A stretch of 47,500 nt of DNA from a virus (IMGVR_UViG_3300042923_001129:1-47500); one strand, 5' to 3'; shown: positions 22,597 to 29,990, counted from the first letter of the stretch. The notes: generated by a model from the letters alone, not told the origin. Translations and numbers: made by a program.

Positions 22597-23448
22597 GACG
22601 GTCTCCTTTCGGTTGGGGGTACCCGGCTCGGACGAGCGCGGGGGCTTGGGAACCGTCGCGCGCGCGGACGCGGCGGCGGCACGGACGCGAGCTGAGGAGT
22701 CCTCAGCGGTGCCGTCCTCTGTCTCGACGGAGAGGATGACGACGTCGAGGTCGTCGTCCTCCTCAGTGCCGACGGTCGCGGCGGGGCCAGCATCGGGCAC
22801 GACCCCGACACGATCCGCGAGACCAAGCTCGACGGTCGCCGTCGCCGTCAGCCATGTCTCCTGTTCGAGGAGCGTCACCCAGTCCTGGTCGCCGGCCTTC
22901 TCGGCATAGACCTCGATCATCGAAGCCTGCAGCGTGTCGAGGAACTCCGCGGACTTCCGCATGTCGGCCGCGTTGCCCCACGCGATGACCGACGGCGAGT
23001 GGATCATCATCTGGCTTCCGGGGCTCATGACCGTCTCGTCGCAGCTCGCCGCGATGAACGACGCGGCGGATGCCGCGATCCCGTCAACGACAGCAGTCAC
23101 GCTCGCGCGGTGCGCGCCCAGCATGTTGAGGATGGCCATCGCCTCCCACACCTCACCGCCCGGCGAGTTGATGCGGAGCACGATCTGCTCGACGGACGCG
23201 GGCAGCGCGTCGAGGACTCGTGCGACGTCCTCGGTGGAGATGCCCCACCATCCGCCCCACGAGTCGATCGGGCCGTACATGCGGATCGTAGCCACCGTGG
23301 CGTCGCCTTCCGTCGCGGTGGGCGCCGTCACTGCGGAGAAGAACTCAGCCTTCGCCTTCGGCGGTTCCATCGAGCCCCAGTAGCGGCGCACCTGGCGCTC
23401 TTCGCCGTCGGCGCGCGCGGGCGCTGCGGCAGTTGTTCGAGTGGTCAC
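22144..23448 (-). CDS. ClpP-type prohead protease with C-terminal scaffold domain
   Basis: A 434-aa protein. Residues ~45-220 are a ClpP-like (S14) serine protease: INSPGGEVWEAMAI, nucleophile Ser127 in GIAASAAS, and His150 in MMIHSPS. A long acidic and Ala/Pro linker follows. The last ~110 residues (GIVAIDATVLAEMRENARLGAEARAEQDRTRRDAVIASALADGRI...) look like the scaffold seen after Mu/lambda-type proteases. An internal GTG at 22596 with a strong GAAAGGAGAC could make the scaffold separately, as with lambda C/Nu3. Start ATG 23448 overlaps the portal stop. Confidence 0.88.
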   Translation of the reverse strand: MTTRTTAAAPARADGEERQVRRYWGSMEPPKAKAEFFSAVTAPTATEGDATVATIRMYGPIDSWGGWWGISTEDVARVLDALPASVEQIVLRINSPGGEVWEAMAILNMLGAHRASVTAVVDGIAASAASFIAASCDETVMSPGSQMMIHSPSVIAWGNAADMRKSAEFLDTLQASMIEVYAEKAGDQDWVTLLEQETWLTATATVELGLADRVGVVPDAGPAATVGTEEDDDLDVVILSVETEDGTAEDSSARVRAAAASARATVPKPPRSSEPGTPNRKETVVANDDPQAGANERLGTTDAAAPEETAPAASASATSQAPAISTPVAALPEGIVAIDATVLAEMRENARLGAEARAEQDRTRRDAVIASALADGRISPTSSAHFRSMLDKDEAGTTVALASLQKNTALPVDEIGHGVGEASADDAYPAHWKR

Positions 23449-24893
23449 GAGGCCTCCTGGCTCTGATCGGGCTGTTCATCGGGATTGATCGACGCGCCTG
23501 CCTGGCGTGCCAGCTCGCGCGCCTCGCGTCGGGTGAGCACTGAACCGACGCCGAGGTATGACTTCTGCACAACCTCCGCGACGGCGCGAGCAGCGCGCGG
23601 ATCGGTGGTCGAGGAGTCGGCGTTGGCTCTGACGGGGATGCCGTACTGCGCGCGCAGGTGCGCCTCGAGCGCCGGGTCCCACCGGACCGCACCGGAGTCC
23701 AGCAGCGCCCGGATCGCCTCAGCGGTCGCCGGGTGCTCGTTGCCGATCTTTGGTGGAACGAGCCGCGGCGCGGGTTCGTTCGGTCCCCAGTTCGCGTCGA
23801 CGAGGTCCTCGACGACGTGCTGCTGGGTGACCGTCGCGATGTGCCGAGCAACCGCGTTCAGCGACTTGGTGAAGAAATCGCGGAACGTGTCGCCGAGCGC
23901 GTAGGAGCCGGTCGAGTTGTCGCCGCCGAGGCTGAGGAAGTTCGTCAGTCCGGCGCGGCCGATCTGCTCGTCGTAGTAGCGGATCTGCTTGTCGAGGTCG
24001 GGGAGGTTGCCCTCGACGCCCGTCATCGTGAGCGTCGCACCGTGCGGGAGCGAGGCTCCCGCGGTGTCGCCGGCCCGAGCGCCCTTCGCGATCTGCAGAC
24101 CACGCTCGATCTCGGCGTCCATCCACTCGAGCACCTTCGCGTCGTCCGTGAAGTCGGGCGGCGGGGCGCTGGTGTAGATCGGCAGGCCGAGCCCGTTCCG
24201 GTCGGACGCGAGCGCTTGCACGCGCAGCGCGCGGTCCTTCAGCACCCACATCTTGTAGGCCGGACGGAGCAGCGACACACCAGCCCAGTTCGCGCCTTCC
24301 CGCTGGTGCACGTAGACCACGAGACGCCCGACAGGGATCTGCACGTCCCCGAGCGTCGTCAAGATGAACGAGGCTCGCCTGGGGTCGGTGCTGGACAGAG
24401 CGATGCCGTACTGGCGGATGCCGACGAGGCCACCGTCACGCTCGACGTCGAAGCTCGCGATCGTGCGCGGCGGGCGCCATGCCAACTTGTGGAGGTGCGC
24501 CAGGCCGAACGCGTCGACCTCGTACACCTGCTCGAACACCGAGTGCCCGTAGGCCAGCTCGAGCAAAGCGAGCCGGAGGTGGTCGTCCCAGGCGAACCGT
24601 CCCTTCGTGCGCAGCGGCGCTTCCCACGGCACGCCCTTGATCCCGAGCCCGAGGTCGCGGGAGACATGCTGAGCGACCTCCGGCCGAACGCCGGTCGCGT
24701 CGAGTTGCCAGTCGGACTCGAGCAGCGGGAGCGTTACTGCCAGCAGCATCGATGCCACCTGCGGGTCGTCGCGCCGCATCCGGTCGACGAGGTCAATCGA
24801 CTTCGGCCACTGGAAGTTCGGGTCTGACTCCGCCTCGTCGATCAGAGTCGACCACCGCGCGAGCGGAGCCGTCTGGTAGCCGATCTCAGCCAA
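23445..24893 (-). CDS. portal protein (DUF935/Mu gp29-like)
   Basis: A 482-aa portal with the DUF935-type sequence: RMRRDDPQVASMLLAVTLPLLESDWQLDAT...RFAWDDHLRLALLELAYGHSVFEQVYE, then IPVGRLVVYVHQREGANWAGVSLLRPAYKMWVLKDRALRVQAL and GDNSTGSYALGDTFRDFFTKSLNAVARHIATVTQQHVVEDLVDANW. It forms the dodecameric DNA channel at one capsid vertex. Start is TTG 24893 with AGGAGG upstream; the frame is open further upstream, but that sequence is antisense-like over terminase. Confidence 0.85.
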   Translation of the reverse strand: MAEIGYQTAPLARWSTLIDEAESDPNFQWPKSIDLVDRMRRDDPQVASMLLAVTLPLLESDWQLDATGVRPEVAQHVSRDLGLGIKGVPWEAPLRTKGRFAWDDHLRLALLELAYGHSVFEQVYEVDAFGLAHLHKLAWRPPRTIASFDVERDGGLVGIRQYGIALSSTDPRRASFILTTLGDVQIPVGRLVVYVHQREGANWAGVSLLRPAYKMWVLKDRALRVQALASDRNGLGLPIYTSAPPPDFTDDAKVLEWMDAEIERGLQIAKGARAGDTAGASLPHGATLTMTGVEGNLPDLDKQIRYYDEQIGRAGLTNFLSLGGDNSTGSYALGDTFRDFFTKSLNAVARHIATVTQQHVVEDLVDANWGPNEPAPRLVPPKIGNEHPATAEAIRALLDSGAVRWDPALEAHLRAQYGIPVRANADSSTTDPRAARAVAEVVQKSYLGVGSVLTRREARELARQAGASINPDEQPDQSQEAS

Positions 24894-24913
24894 GGGGAAC
24901 CTCCTGATTGGGG

Positions 24914-26686
24914 TCAAGTGACGGCGAGGTCTCCCCAGCCGGACGGTGTCGTCACCACCCGAGCGACGATCCGTGCGGCGGGGGGCGGGGGTGCGGGCTT
25001 TTTCTTCTTGGGCGGCGGGAACGACTCGAGCGCGACGAGCGCGTTCGTGACCGCGATCACCGGAGAGATGTCGACAGGTGCGCCGAAGCGATCCCACACG
25101 GGCATGCCGCTCAGGTCCTTCGTCGTGCCGTTCGCGACGGCGAGGTTCAGCGGGCCCTGCGAGCGGTGCCGGATCTTGTCGGCGCGGATGCGCTTGTTGA
25201 GCCGGTCGGCCGAGTTGAGGAGCACCGTGCCTGAGATCGACACGATGTCGAACCCGGCCTCCGTGAGGTCGTCGATGAGGTCGGCCGCAGCGCAGCCCTT
25301 CGTCTGCAGCGCAACCTGTGTGATGCCCGTCTTGGCGCGGACGGCCTTCGCGTGCTTCACGACCCACGACATGCCGGTGCGCTGAGCGATCAGCTCGAGG
25401 TGCACGCGCCCGTCGGGCCGATAGCCGGCAACGCCGATCACGCTCGACGTGGTCCGCTTCGACGTCATCACGTCGATGCCCATCACCATCCGGGAGTCGG
25501 CGGCGATCGCCGACCCTGCGACGACAACGTTCCCGTCTGCGTCGACGCTCGGAGCGTCGGCCGACTTGGACCATTCGTCGCCCTGCAGGAACGGGTCGAC
25601 GCGTGAGAGGACCCACTGGCACAGCACCTCTGTGCGGTAGCCGGCATCCGTCATGCTGCGGATGTCGGCGAGCGCTGAGGCGACCGTCATCGAGCCGTAG
25701 CCGATGGACGGATTCGCGGCGAGGATGCCGTTGACGTCGTCCTTGTCGCACCCGTCGGGCGCGGACCACTCGAGCAGACCGAGCGAGGTGTCGTGGTTGT
25801 TCGCGTACTCCTCGATGCTCTGCATGCCCGAGTCGACGTACTGCTCCCATGACTTCAGGTCGTCGAGTCCCGCCGTCCGCTGCTGCAGGAGCACGACGGC
25901 CGTCGCGTCGCCCGCGTTCGAGAAGCCGATGAGCATGCCGTTCCAGAACGACTTCGACGTCTGCGACACCGCGTTCCAGCCCGACCAGTCGCGCTGCTCA
26001 CGCAGCTCGTCCATGAGGACGCGGGCCGCGGGCTTGCCTCGGGCGTTCTTCGCCGCGCGGATCTCGTAGTGGGCGCGGGATCGCGCGGTGATGCGCTCCT
26101 TGCCGTTGGTGTCGGTGACCTTCGCTGTCGCGTCCTGCAGCGCTTCGATCGCCAGCTCGCGGTCCTCGTCCGTCTCCGGCTTCGGGTCGCACCAGAGCTT
26201 CACGACGTCCCACGGCTCGCGTGCGATGTCGAGTGTCTGGGCGACGCCCACGACCTTGAACTTCATCGGGGGGACGCGGTCCGGGCGGCGAGCCGACTCG
26301 ACGAACAGCCACCACGCGGCGAGCACGCTCGCGACGGTCGTCTTGCCCTGCTGGCGCGCGACGAGGACCATCACTCGACGGAATCGGTACTCACCGTTCG
26401 ACAGAAGCTCAAGCGCACGGATGAGCAGAGCCCGCTGCCACGGGTAGAGCGTTACGCCGAGGATCTCCTCCGCGAACTCGATCACCTCGAAGCCGAGCGA
26501 GGTCTCCGGCGTCAGAACCCGCAACGGCACGGTGCCGAGACGCGGCTCCGTGTTGCCGACGTGGAGCGCGTCGACCTGCGGTGCGATCGCGTAGACGGTG
26601 TCGAGATACTCCGGCGACTGCCACCACTCAGGGTGCGCGTCAACGACAGCCCGCACCGCATCGGTCTGATCGAGGAGAAGCGACAC
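24914..26686 (-). CDS. terL: terminase large subunit
   Basis: A 590-aa packaging motor: an ATPase domain with Walker A VLVARQQGKTT (residues ~107-117) and Walker B VLMDE (~223-227), then a nuclease domain with a conserved Asp in VMGIDVMTSKRTTS and a later VISISGTVLLNSADRLNKRI. The C-terminus is Lys/Pro-rich (PPPKKKKPAPPPP). GTG 26686 follows GAGAGGAGGA. The type suggests cos packaging as in related actinophages, but that cannot be proven here. Confidence 0.93.
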   Translation of the reverse strand: MSLLLDQTDAVRAVVDAHPEWWQSPEYLDTVYAIAPQVDALHVGNTEPRLGTVPLRVLTPETSLGFEVIEFAEEILGVTLYPWQRALLIRALELLSNGEYRFRRVMVLVARQQGKTTVASVLAAWWLFVESARRPDRVPPMKFKVVGVAQTLDIAREPWDVVKLWCDPKPETDEDRELAIEALQDATAKVTDTNGKERITARSRAHYEIRAAKNARGKPAARVLMDELREQRDWSGWNAVSQTSKSFWNGMLIGFSNAGDATAVVLLQQRTAGLDDLKSWEQYVDSGMQSIEEYANNHDTSLGLLEWSAPDGCDKDDVNGILAANPSIGYGSMTVASALADIRSMTDAGYRTEVLCQWVLSRVDPFLQGDEWSKSADAPSVDADGNVVVAGSAIAADSRMVMGIDVMTSKRTTSSVIGVAGYRPDGRVHLELIAQRTGMSWVVKHAKAVRAKTGITQVALQTKGCAAADLIDDLTEAGFDIVSISGTVLLNSADRLNKRIRADKIRHRSQGPLNLAVANGTTKDLSGMPVWDRFGAPVDISPVIAVTNALVALESFPPPKKKKPAPPPPAARIVARVVTTPSGWGDLAVT

Positions 26687-26705
26687 GCGTCCTCCTCTCA
26701 CTCCG

Positions 26706-27062
26706 CTACGCCGAGATGCCCTTCCGGGCCTTGAAGTCAGCGAGGCTGTTCGGCGTCGCGGCGGGCTCGTCGCTCGCGACGTCGACCACCTCCGCGGCAT
26801 CCGGCTTCTTGGCCGGCGGCTTCGTCACGGGCTCGGCGGTGCCCTTCGGCCGGCCAGTTGCGTTGAGCACCGCACGGACGTCTTTCAGCGCATTCCGGTA
26901 CTCGATCCGCGGCCGCGATCCGCCTCCCTCGTCCAGCTCGTCTGCGAGCGAGCGGAGCAGCTCGACAAGGGGTGCTTCCTCGGGCACCTGAGCGAGGCCC
27001 GTGGACCGCAACATCCGCGTCAATGCGGCCCTGTGCGGCCGTTCCGACTTCCTCGGCGACAT
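26706..27062 (-). CDS. terS: terminase small subunit
   Basis: A 118-aa basic protein directly upstream of terL: MSPRKSERPHRAALTRMLRSTGLAQVPEEAPLVELLRSLADELDEGGGSRPRIEYRNALKDVRAVLNATGRP..., resembling small DNA-recognition terminases of actinophages. It binds the packaging site, expected in the ~100 bp upstream. ATG 27062 is preceded by AGGGGG. Confidence 0.75.
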   Translation of the reverse strand: MSPRKSERPHRAALTRMLRSTGLAQVPEEAPLVELLRSLADELDEGGGSRPRIEYRNALKDVRAVLNATGRPKGTAEPVTKPPAKKPDAAEVVDVASDEPAATPNSLADFKARKGISA

Positions 27063-27159
27063 CGGGCACCCCCTGGTAGAAAATCGGGCGATCTGAGCCC
27101 GGGGAGAGAGGACCGCTCCCCCGGTGGTGGTCCGCCCCCAGGTCGGGATGCTGGATTTT
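27063..27159. other. non-coding gap upstream of terminase: candidate packaging (cos/pac) site
   Basis: A 97-bp non-coding stretch lies between the last small gene and terS. It has G/C tracts and a 5-bp inverted repeat (GGACC...GGTCC) within ACCACCGGGGGAGCGG. In cos phages the cut site usually lies here. No overhang can be assigned without comparison to related phage ends. Confidence 0.35.
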
Positions 27160-27264
27160 TCAGGGGGTGGGGGTTGCGACCTCGGTGCATCCGGGGTTGC
27201 AGGGTTGCCCGATGGTGTGGTCGTGCAGCACGACGTGGGCGCCGCCCCATGGGATGCCGTCCAC
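27160..27264 (-). CDS. possible 34-aa Cys/His peptide
   Basis: GTG 27264 starts 2 nt after the upstream stop and encodes VDGIPWGGAHVVLHDHTIGQ followed by PCNPGCTEV..., with H and Cys residues spaced like a small metal site. Tight spacing and sensible composition support it; length is the main doubt. Confidence 0.45.
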   Translation of the reverse strand: MDGIPWGGAHVVLHDHTIGQPCNPGCTEVATPTP

Positions 27265-27266
27265 GG

Positions 27267-27614
27267 TCAGCGGGTGAGGACAGGGCGTCCGCAGGTGAGC
27301 GTGCGCCAGAGGGACCGGTGTCGCCACTCCCCCGGGCGGATGACCACGACGCCGTCACAGCAGACGCAGCGGGCGTCGGCCGAACCGTGCAGCGGGAGGT
27401 ACACGCGGTCCCACGCCGGCTGGTGGGGCGGGCGCACGGGGAGTGCTGACCACCGGCTCGCCTCGGCCGGGCCAGAGGGGCGCGCGGGCTCGGGCGGCCA
27501 GTTGGTCTTGGCGCGCTGCTCGGGCGGGAGGTAGAGCGGATGCCCGGCCTGCTCCCAGGGGTGCTGCGGGTGGTAGGCGTCGGTGCCGTCGGCGTCCAGC
27601 TCGCGGCCGCTCAC
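27267..27614 (-). CDS. hypothetical protein with CVCCDG zinc-like motif
   Basis: A 115-aa protein (VSGRELDADGTDAYHPQHPW...) rich in Pro, Trp and His, with CVCCDGVVVIRPGEWRHRSLWRTLTCG near the end, a probable zinc site. GTG 27614 overlaps the stop of the upstream 37-aa gene (GTGA). Family unknown. Confidence 0.6.
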   Translation of the reverse strand: MSGRELDADGTDAYHPQHPWEQAGHPLYLPPEQRAKTNWPPEPARPSGPAEASRWSALPVRPPHQPAWDRVYLPLHGSADARCVCCDGVVVIRPGEWRHRSLWRTLTCGRPVLTR

Positions 27615-27724
27615 GACGCGCTCGCAGGGAGCAGCTCGTCCGGCATGTCTTCGCAGTTGATGCGGACGCCTGTCTCGGGGTGGACCCACTGGTGCGGCAT
27701 GGGGTCGTGTCGGTAGTCAGTCAA
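27611..27724 (-). CDS. small hypothetical protein (37 aa)
   Basis: TTG 27724 has GAGGAGA upstream and encodes LTDYRHDPMPHQWVHPETGV... ending in PDELLPASAS, a shape often seen in small actinophage proteins (VHP-ETGVRINC). It is coupled by overlap to genes on both sides, which is the best evidence that it is real. Confidence 0.6.
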   Translation of the reverse strand: MTDYRHDPMPHQWVHPETGVRINCEDMPDELLPASAS

Positions 27725-27881
27725 CGGCTGTCTCCTCGTCGGTGCGTCCGCCTCGGAGGACGGCGGCGGTGGTGCGGAGGTCTTCGAGGGAGCGGCAGGG
27801 GAAGCGGGACACGGGGTGGTGTTGGCGGCAGCGTGGGCAGAGGGGACCGAGGACGTCGAGTGGAACCCCGACGTCGGTCAC
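27717..27881 (-). CDS. small zinc-ribbon-like protein (54 aa)
   Basis: GTG 27881 overlaps the upstream stop (GTGA). The product is VTDVGVPLDVLGPLCPRCRQ, then HHPVSRFPCRSLEDLRTTAAVLRGG..., with CPRC...HH...C as a likely metal site. Overlap on both ends supports expression within the operon. Confidence 0.6.
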   Translation of the reverse strand: MTDVGVPLDVLGPLCPRCRQHHPVSRFPCRSLEDLRTTAAVLRGGRTDEETAVD

Positions 27882-28252
27882 TGCCCGAGCCCGTAGCTCA
27901 TGTGGTGCACGTGCGCCCCGCCGTCAGCGTGCTCGATGGATTCCCCCGGACGGCCGACAGCCGTGGCGTCGCAGTCCGGGCAGGCGAGGACCACCCAACC
28001 CGGCTCGAGGTCGGCGGGTAGATCGGCCGGCGCGGCGTTGGGGACGTCGGGGTCCACCCGGTCGGCGACCTCACGCAGCGCGGCGGCGATCGCGTGGCCC
28101 AGGGAGTCGGGACCCACCGAGTAGCGGACCACGCCCGGGTCGCGCGCCTCGGCGTCGACCTGCACCGGGAGCGTGAACTCGGCGACCTCGACGCCCTGCG
28201 CGGACGAGATCCCGATCAGCACCGTGCCCTTGATCGTGGCGAGCGTCATCAT
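27878..28252 (-). CDS. hypothetical protein with C-terminal zinc motif
   Basis: A 124-aa protein: a beta-like N-terminal half (MMTLATIKGTVLIGISSAQGVEVAEFTLPVQVDAEARDPGVVRYSVGPDSLGHAIAAALREVADRV) and a C-terminal ACPDCDATAVGRPGESIEHADGGAHVHHMSYGLG with CxxC and His residues. Unknown role; conserved-looking operon member. Confidence 0.6.
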   Translation of the reverse strand: MMTLATIKGTVLIGISSAQGVEVAEFTLPVQVDAEARDPGVVRYSVGPDSLGHAIAAALREVADRVDPDVPNAAPADLPADLEPGWVVLACPDCDATAVGRPGESIEHADGGAHVHHMSYGLGQ

Positions 28253-28596
28253 CGCGTCGGCCAGGCGAAGCGGCGAGGGCCTTCTCCCGCGCTGACGGAC
28301 GTCACCCAGAGTGTGTCGTTGCCGTCGAGGAACACCTGGCCGTTGACGGACGACTCGGGCGTGGTACCCCAGCAGCGGACGATGAGCATCGGGTAGACGT
28401 CGCCCGGGTCGACACGGTTGCCGACGTGCACCTGCTCGCCCATCGGCTTCTGCCGGTCCGCATACCGCGGGTTGTGGGCTGCGGAGACCGCGTCGGCGCG
28501 GCGGCGGTTGACCTGCTCCGCGTCGTGCTCGGAGAGCGTGTAGTGGACGATGCGACCGATCGTCGGGACCGGGGCAGTTGCGTTGATGTCGGACAT
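28249..28596 (-). CDS. conserved actinophage hypothetical protein
   Basis: A 115-aa protein with the recurrent actinophage pattern IGRIVHYTLSEHDAEQVNRRRADA...VGNRVDPGDVYPMLIVRCWGTTPESSVNGQVFLDGNDTLWVTSVSAGEGPRRFAWP. I recognise the pattern from Microbacterium-type phages, where it has no assigned function; the VHYTLSE and W-rich strands suggest a small beta barrel. ATG start; overlaps the next gene by 4 nt. Confidence 0.7.
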   Translation of the reverse strand: MSDINATAPVPTIGRIVHYTLSEHDAEQVNRRRADAVSAAHNPRYADRQKPMGEQVHVGNRVDPGDVYPMLIVRCWGTTPESSVNGQVFLDGNDTLWVTSVSAGEGPRRFAWPTR

Positions 28597-28667
28597 GACG
28601 CCTCCTCAGGCGGTTGATGCGGTGCTACCCAACCCGGCGATCGCGCTGGGAAGCTGTGTGCTGGCCG

Positions 28668-28970
28668 TCAGGCCCAGACGCGGGACGGGATGCCGAGGTC
28701 GACGACCGGTGCGCCGTTCCCTCGCTCCCGGTTGCAGCCCGCGTGCGAGGGGCGCTTGTTGTCCGGGTCGTCCTGCAGGTGCGGGTGCGTCGACACCGGC
28801 CAGTAGTGGTCCTCTTGGAACCGGTCGTCGTTGCCGTAGTCGTCGTACGCCGCCTCGTAGTCGATCGGGAGATCGCAGATCCAGCAGGGCTCGTCGTTCG
28901 CTTCGCACTCGGCGCGGAAGTCCTTCCGCTGCTTGTGCTGGCGGCGGGTGTTCGTTCTGGCGCCGGCCAC
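28668..28970 (-). CDS. HNH endonuclease near terminase
   Basis: A 100-aa HNH nuclease: CWICDLPIDYEAAYDDYG...FQEDHYWPVSTHPHLQDDPDNKRPSHAGCNRERGN, with CxxC, DH...P and N/C..CN zinc-finger layout. HNH proteins encoded next to terminase stimulate cos cleavage in many long-tailed phages. GTG 28970 follows GGAAGGGG. Confidence 0.8.
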   Translation of the reverse strand: MAGARTNTRRQHKQRKDFRAECEANDEPCWICDLPIDYEAAYDDYGNDDRFQEDHYWPVSTHPHLQDDPDNKRPSHAGCNRERGNGAPVVDLGIPSRVWA

Positions 28971-29299
28971 CGTGTGCCCCTTCCGTGGAGCCCCTCGGCC
29001 GGGAGAGCTGCCGCGGTGCCCTGGGAAGCGCCAGCGGGTCCGTCGGGGGCGACGGTGCTCGATCCCGGCCGAGGGATCCTGTCGAGTCGGTTCGGTGTGC
29101 GCGAACGGCGAGAGCCGGTCTGCACGAGCACGACCCGGGATGAAGGGGTTCGTCTCAGCGGACCGGCTCTCGCCGTATCTGGCACCACCACGCGCCGACG
29201 GTCCCTGTGCACTGCCAGGAACCGCCAACACTGACGTTAGGCTCTGTCACCGCTCCGAACGCAAGTACGTGCGTCAGATCGGCGTGTCGCAGCGCGCAA
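28971..29299 (-). promoter_or_regulatory. 329-bp non-coding leader of the late operon
   Basis: No gene is seen. It contains a perfect 16-bp inverted repeat (29105-29120 / 29161-29176), a smaller GATCCC/GGGATC hairpin near 29061-29078, and a plausible minus-strand -10 TAACGT (29234-29239) with TTGCGT 19 bp upstream (29259-29264). It lies directly upstream of HNH and terminase, so it is a likely site of late-gene control. Confidence 0.5.
29105..29176. repeat. 16-bp perfect inverted repeat with 40-nt spacer
   Basis: ACGGCGAGAGCCGGTC (29105-29120) is the exact reverse complement of GACCGGCTCTCGCCGT (29161-29176). It could form a long RNA stem in the late leader or be a paired protein-binding site. 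Confidence 0.95.
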
Positions 29300-29614
29300 T
29301 CACGGTGTGGTGCAGTCGCACTCGCATGGGAGGAGACGGCTCGTGCGGTCGTCGCGCATGCTCTGCATGCAGCTCGTGCAACGGTCGAATGCGCACTCGA
29401 CGCAACGCACCACGCCGTCGACAGCGAGGATGCGGTCGAGCAGTTCGGCGGTGATCTCAAGCTCGGCCATGATTCGCTCGTCGCTCACGCCGGCGTTGCG
29501 GAATGCTTCGACGTCGCGCCGCACTGATCGGCGGTGTTCCCGGGCTGCGCGGCGGGCGGCGGCGCCGAGGGCCTGGACAGCTGCGGTTCGGTCTGTAGGG
29601 TTGTCTGAGCCCAT
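29300..29614 (-). CDS. helical protein with Cys-rich C-terminus
   Basis: A 104-aa protein: a charged helical N-terminus (MGSDNPTDRTAAVQALGAAARRAAREHRRSVRRDVEAFRNAGVSDERIMAELEITAELLDRIL; an HTH-like 'GVSDERIMAELEIT' is visible) and a Cys cluster CVECAFDRCTSC...CECDC, likely zinc-binding. ATG 29614 follows CAGGAGAG. It is the first gene left of the repeat region and may be a late regulator. Confidence 0.65.
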   Translation of the reverse strand: MGSDNPTDRTAAVQALGAAARRAAREHRRSVRRDVEAFRNAGVSDERIMAELEITAELLDRILAVDGVVRCVECAFDRCTSCMQSMRDDRTSRLLPCECDCTTP

Positions 29615-29640
29615 CGGTACTCTCCTGAGTGTTGGGTGGT

Positions 29641-29678
29641 GGAGCGGCTCCCGTGATGTCCAGTCCCGGAGCCGCTCC
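29641..29678 (-). promoter_or_regulatory. leader hairpin upstream of the 29.3-29.6 kb gene
   Basis: Exact 11-bp arms GGAGCGGCTCC / GGAGCCGCTCC with a 16-nt loop lie 27 nt before the start codon, downstream of a TAACGT -10 candidate (29712-29717). It could attenuate transcription or occlude translation. Confidence 0.5.
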
Positions 29679-29745
29679 GTCGTTTCGCCAGCAGATCGCT
29701 CGGCATGTCTGACGTTAAGGACGGCCTCCGACAGGCGCAACACGC

Positions 29746-29944
29746 CCTGTGGATAACTGTGTGGAAAGCCTGTGCGAAACGCCGCACTTCCTGTGTACAA
29801 CTCCTGTGAACAAGTCATCGGTTGACGCAGTGCCGCGTAGCGAATCCGCGGTCTGATCAGGCACATCGCATTTCACAGCCTGTGGAGACAGCGCGGGACG
29901 TAGTCCATGACCACCTTCCAGTCCGGATTGATACCTGTGCACAA
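29746..29944 (+). repeat. CCTGTG repeat cluster with DnaA box: candidate origin or regulator array
   Basis: Six same-strand copies of an 11-mer CCTGTGnnnAA or close variants start at 29746 (CCTGTGGATAA), 29769, 29790, 29803, 29879 and 29934. A related TGTGGAAAG is at 29760 and a reverse-orientation TTTCACA near 29871. The first copy holds TGTGGATAA, the exact complement of the DnaA box TTATCCACA. The 382-bp gap 29615-29996 is otherwise non-coding and relatively AT-rich. Confidence 0.6.
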
Positions 29945-29984
29945 TTCCGCGCGCCCGACTATCGACCACAGCACGGCATCTCGC

Positions 29985-29990
29985 TAGAGT
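29985..29990 (+). promoter_or_regulatory. -10 element of a probable leaderless promoter
   Basis: TAGAGT (TANNNT) ends 6 nt before ATG 29997. A -35-like TCGACC lies at 29962-29967 with 17-bp spacing. Confidence 0.55.

Noticed and set aside
23658-24827. Long plus-strand open frame opposite the portal gene
   Set aside because: Arg/Glu/Val-rich antisense sequence without motifs; the minus-strand portal has clear family motifs and a ribosome-binding site.
24894-25850. In-frame upstream extension of the portal into the terminase gene
   Set aside because: The added residues are Arg/Gly-rich and lie inside terminase coding sequence; TTG 24893 has a clear AGGAGG.
28971-29299. Coding capacity in the late leader
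   Set aside because: Open frames on both strands are Arg/Pro-rich, lack ribosome-binding sites and cross the 16-bp inverted repeat; I treat it as non-coding.
29746-29944. Reading the CCTGTG cluster as a CRISPR or simple satellite
   Set aside because: The units are 11 bp with uneven spacing (13-76 bp) and no conserved spacer length, fitting protein-binding sites better.
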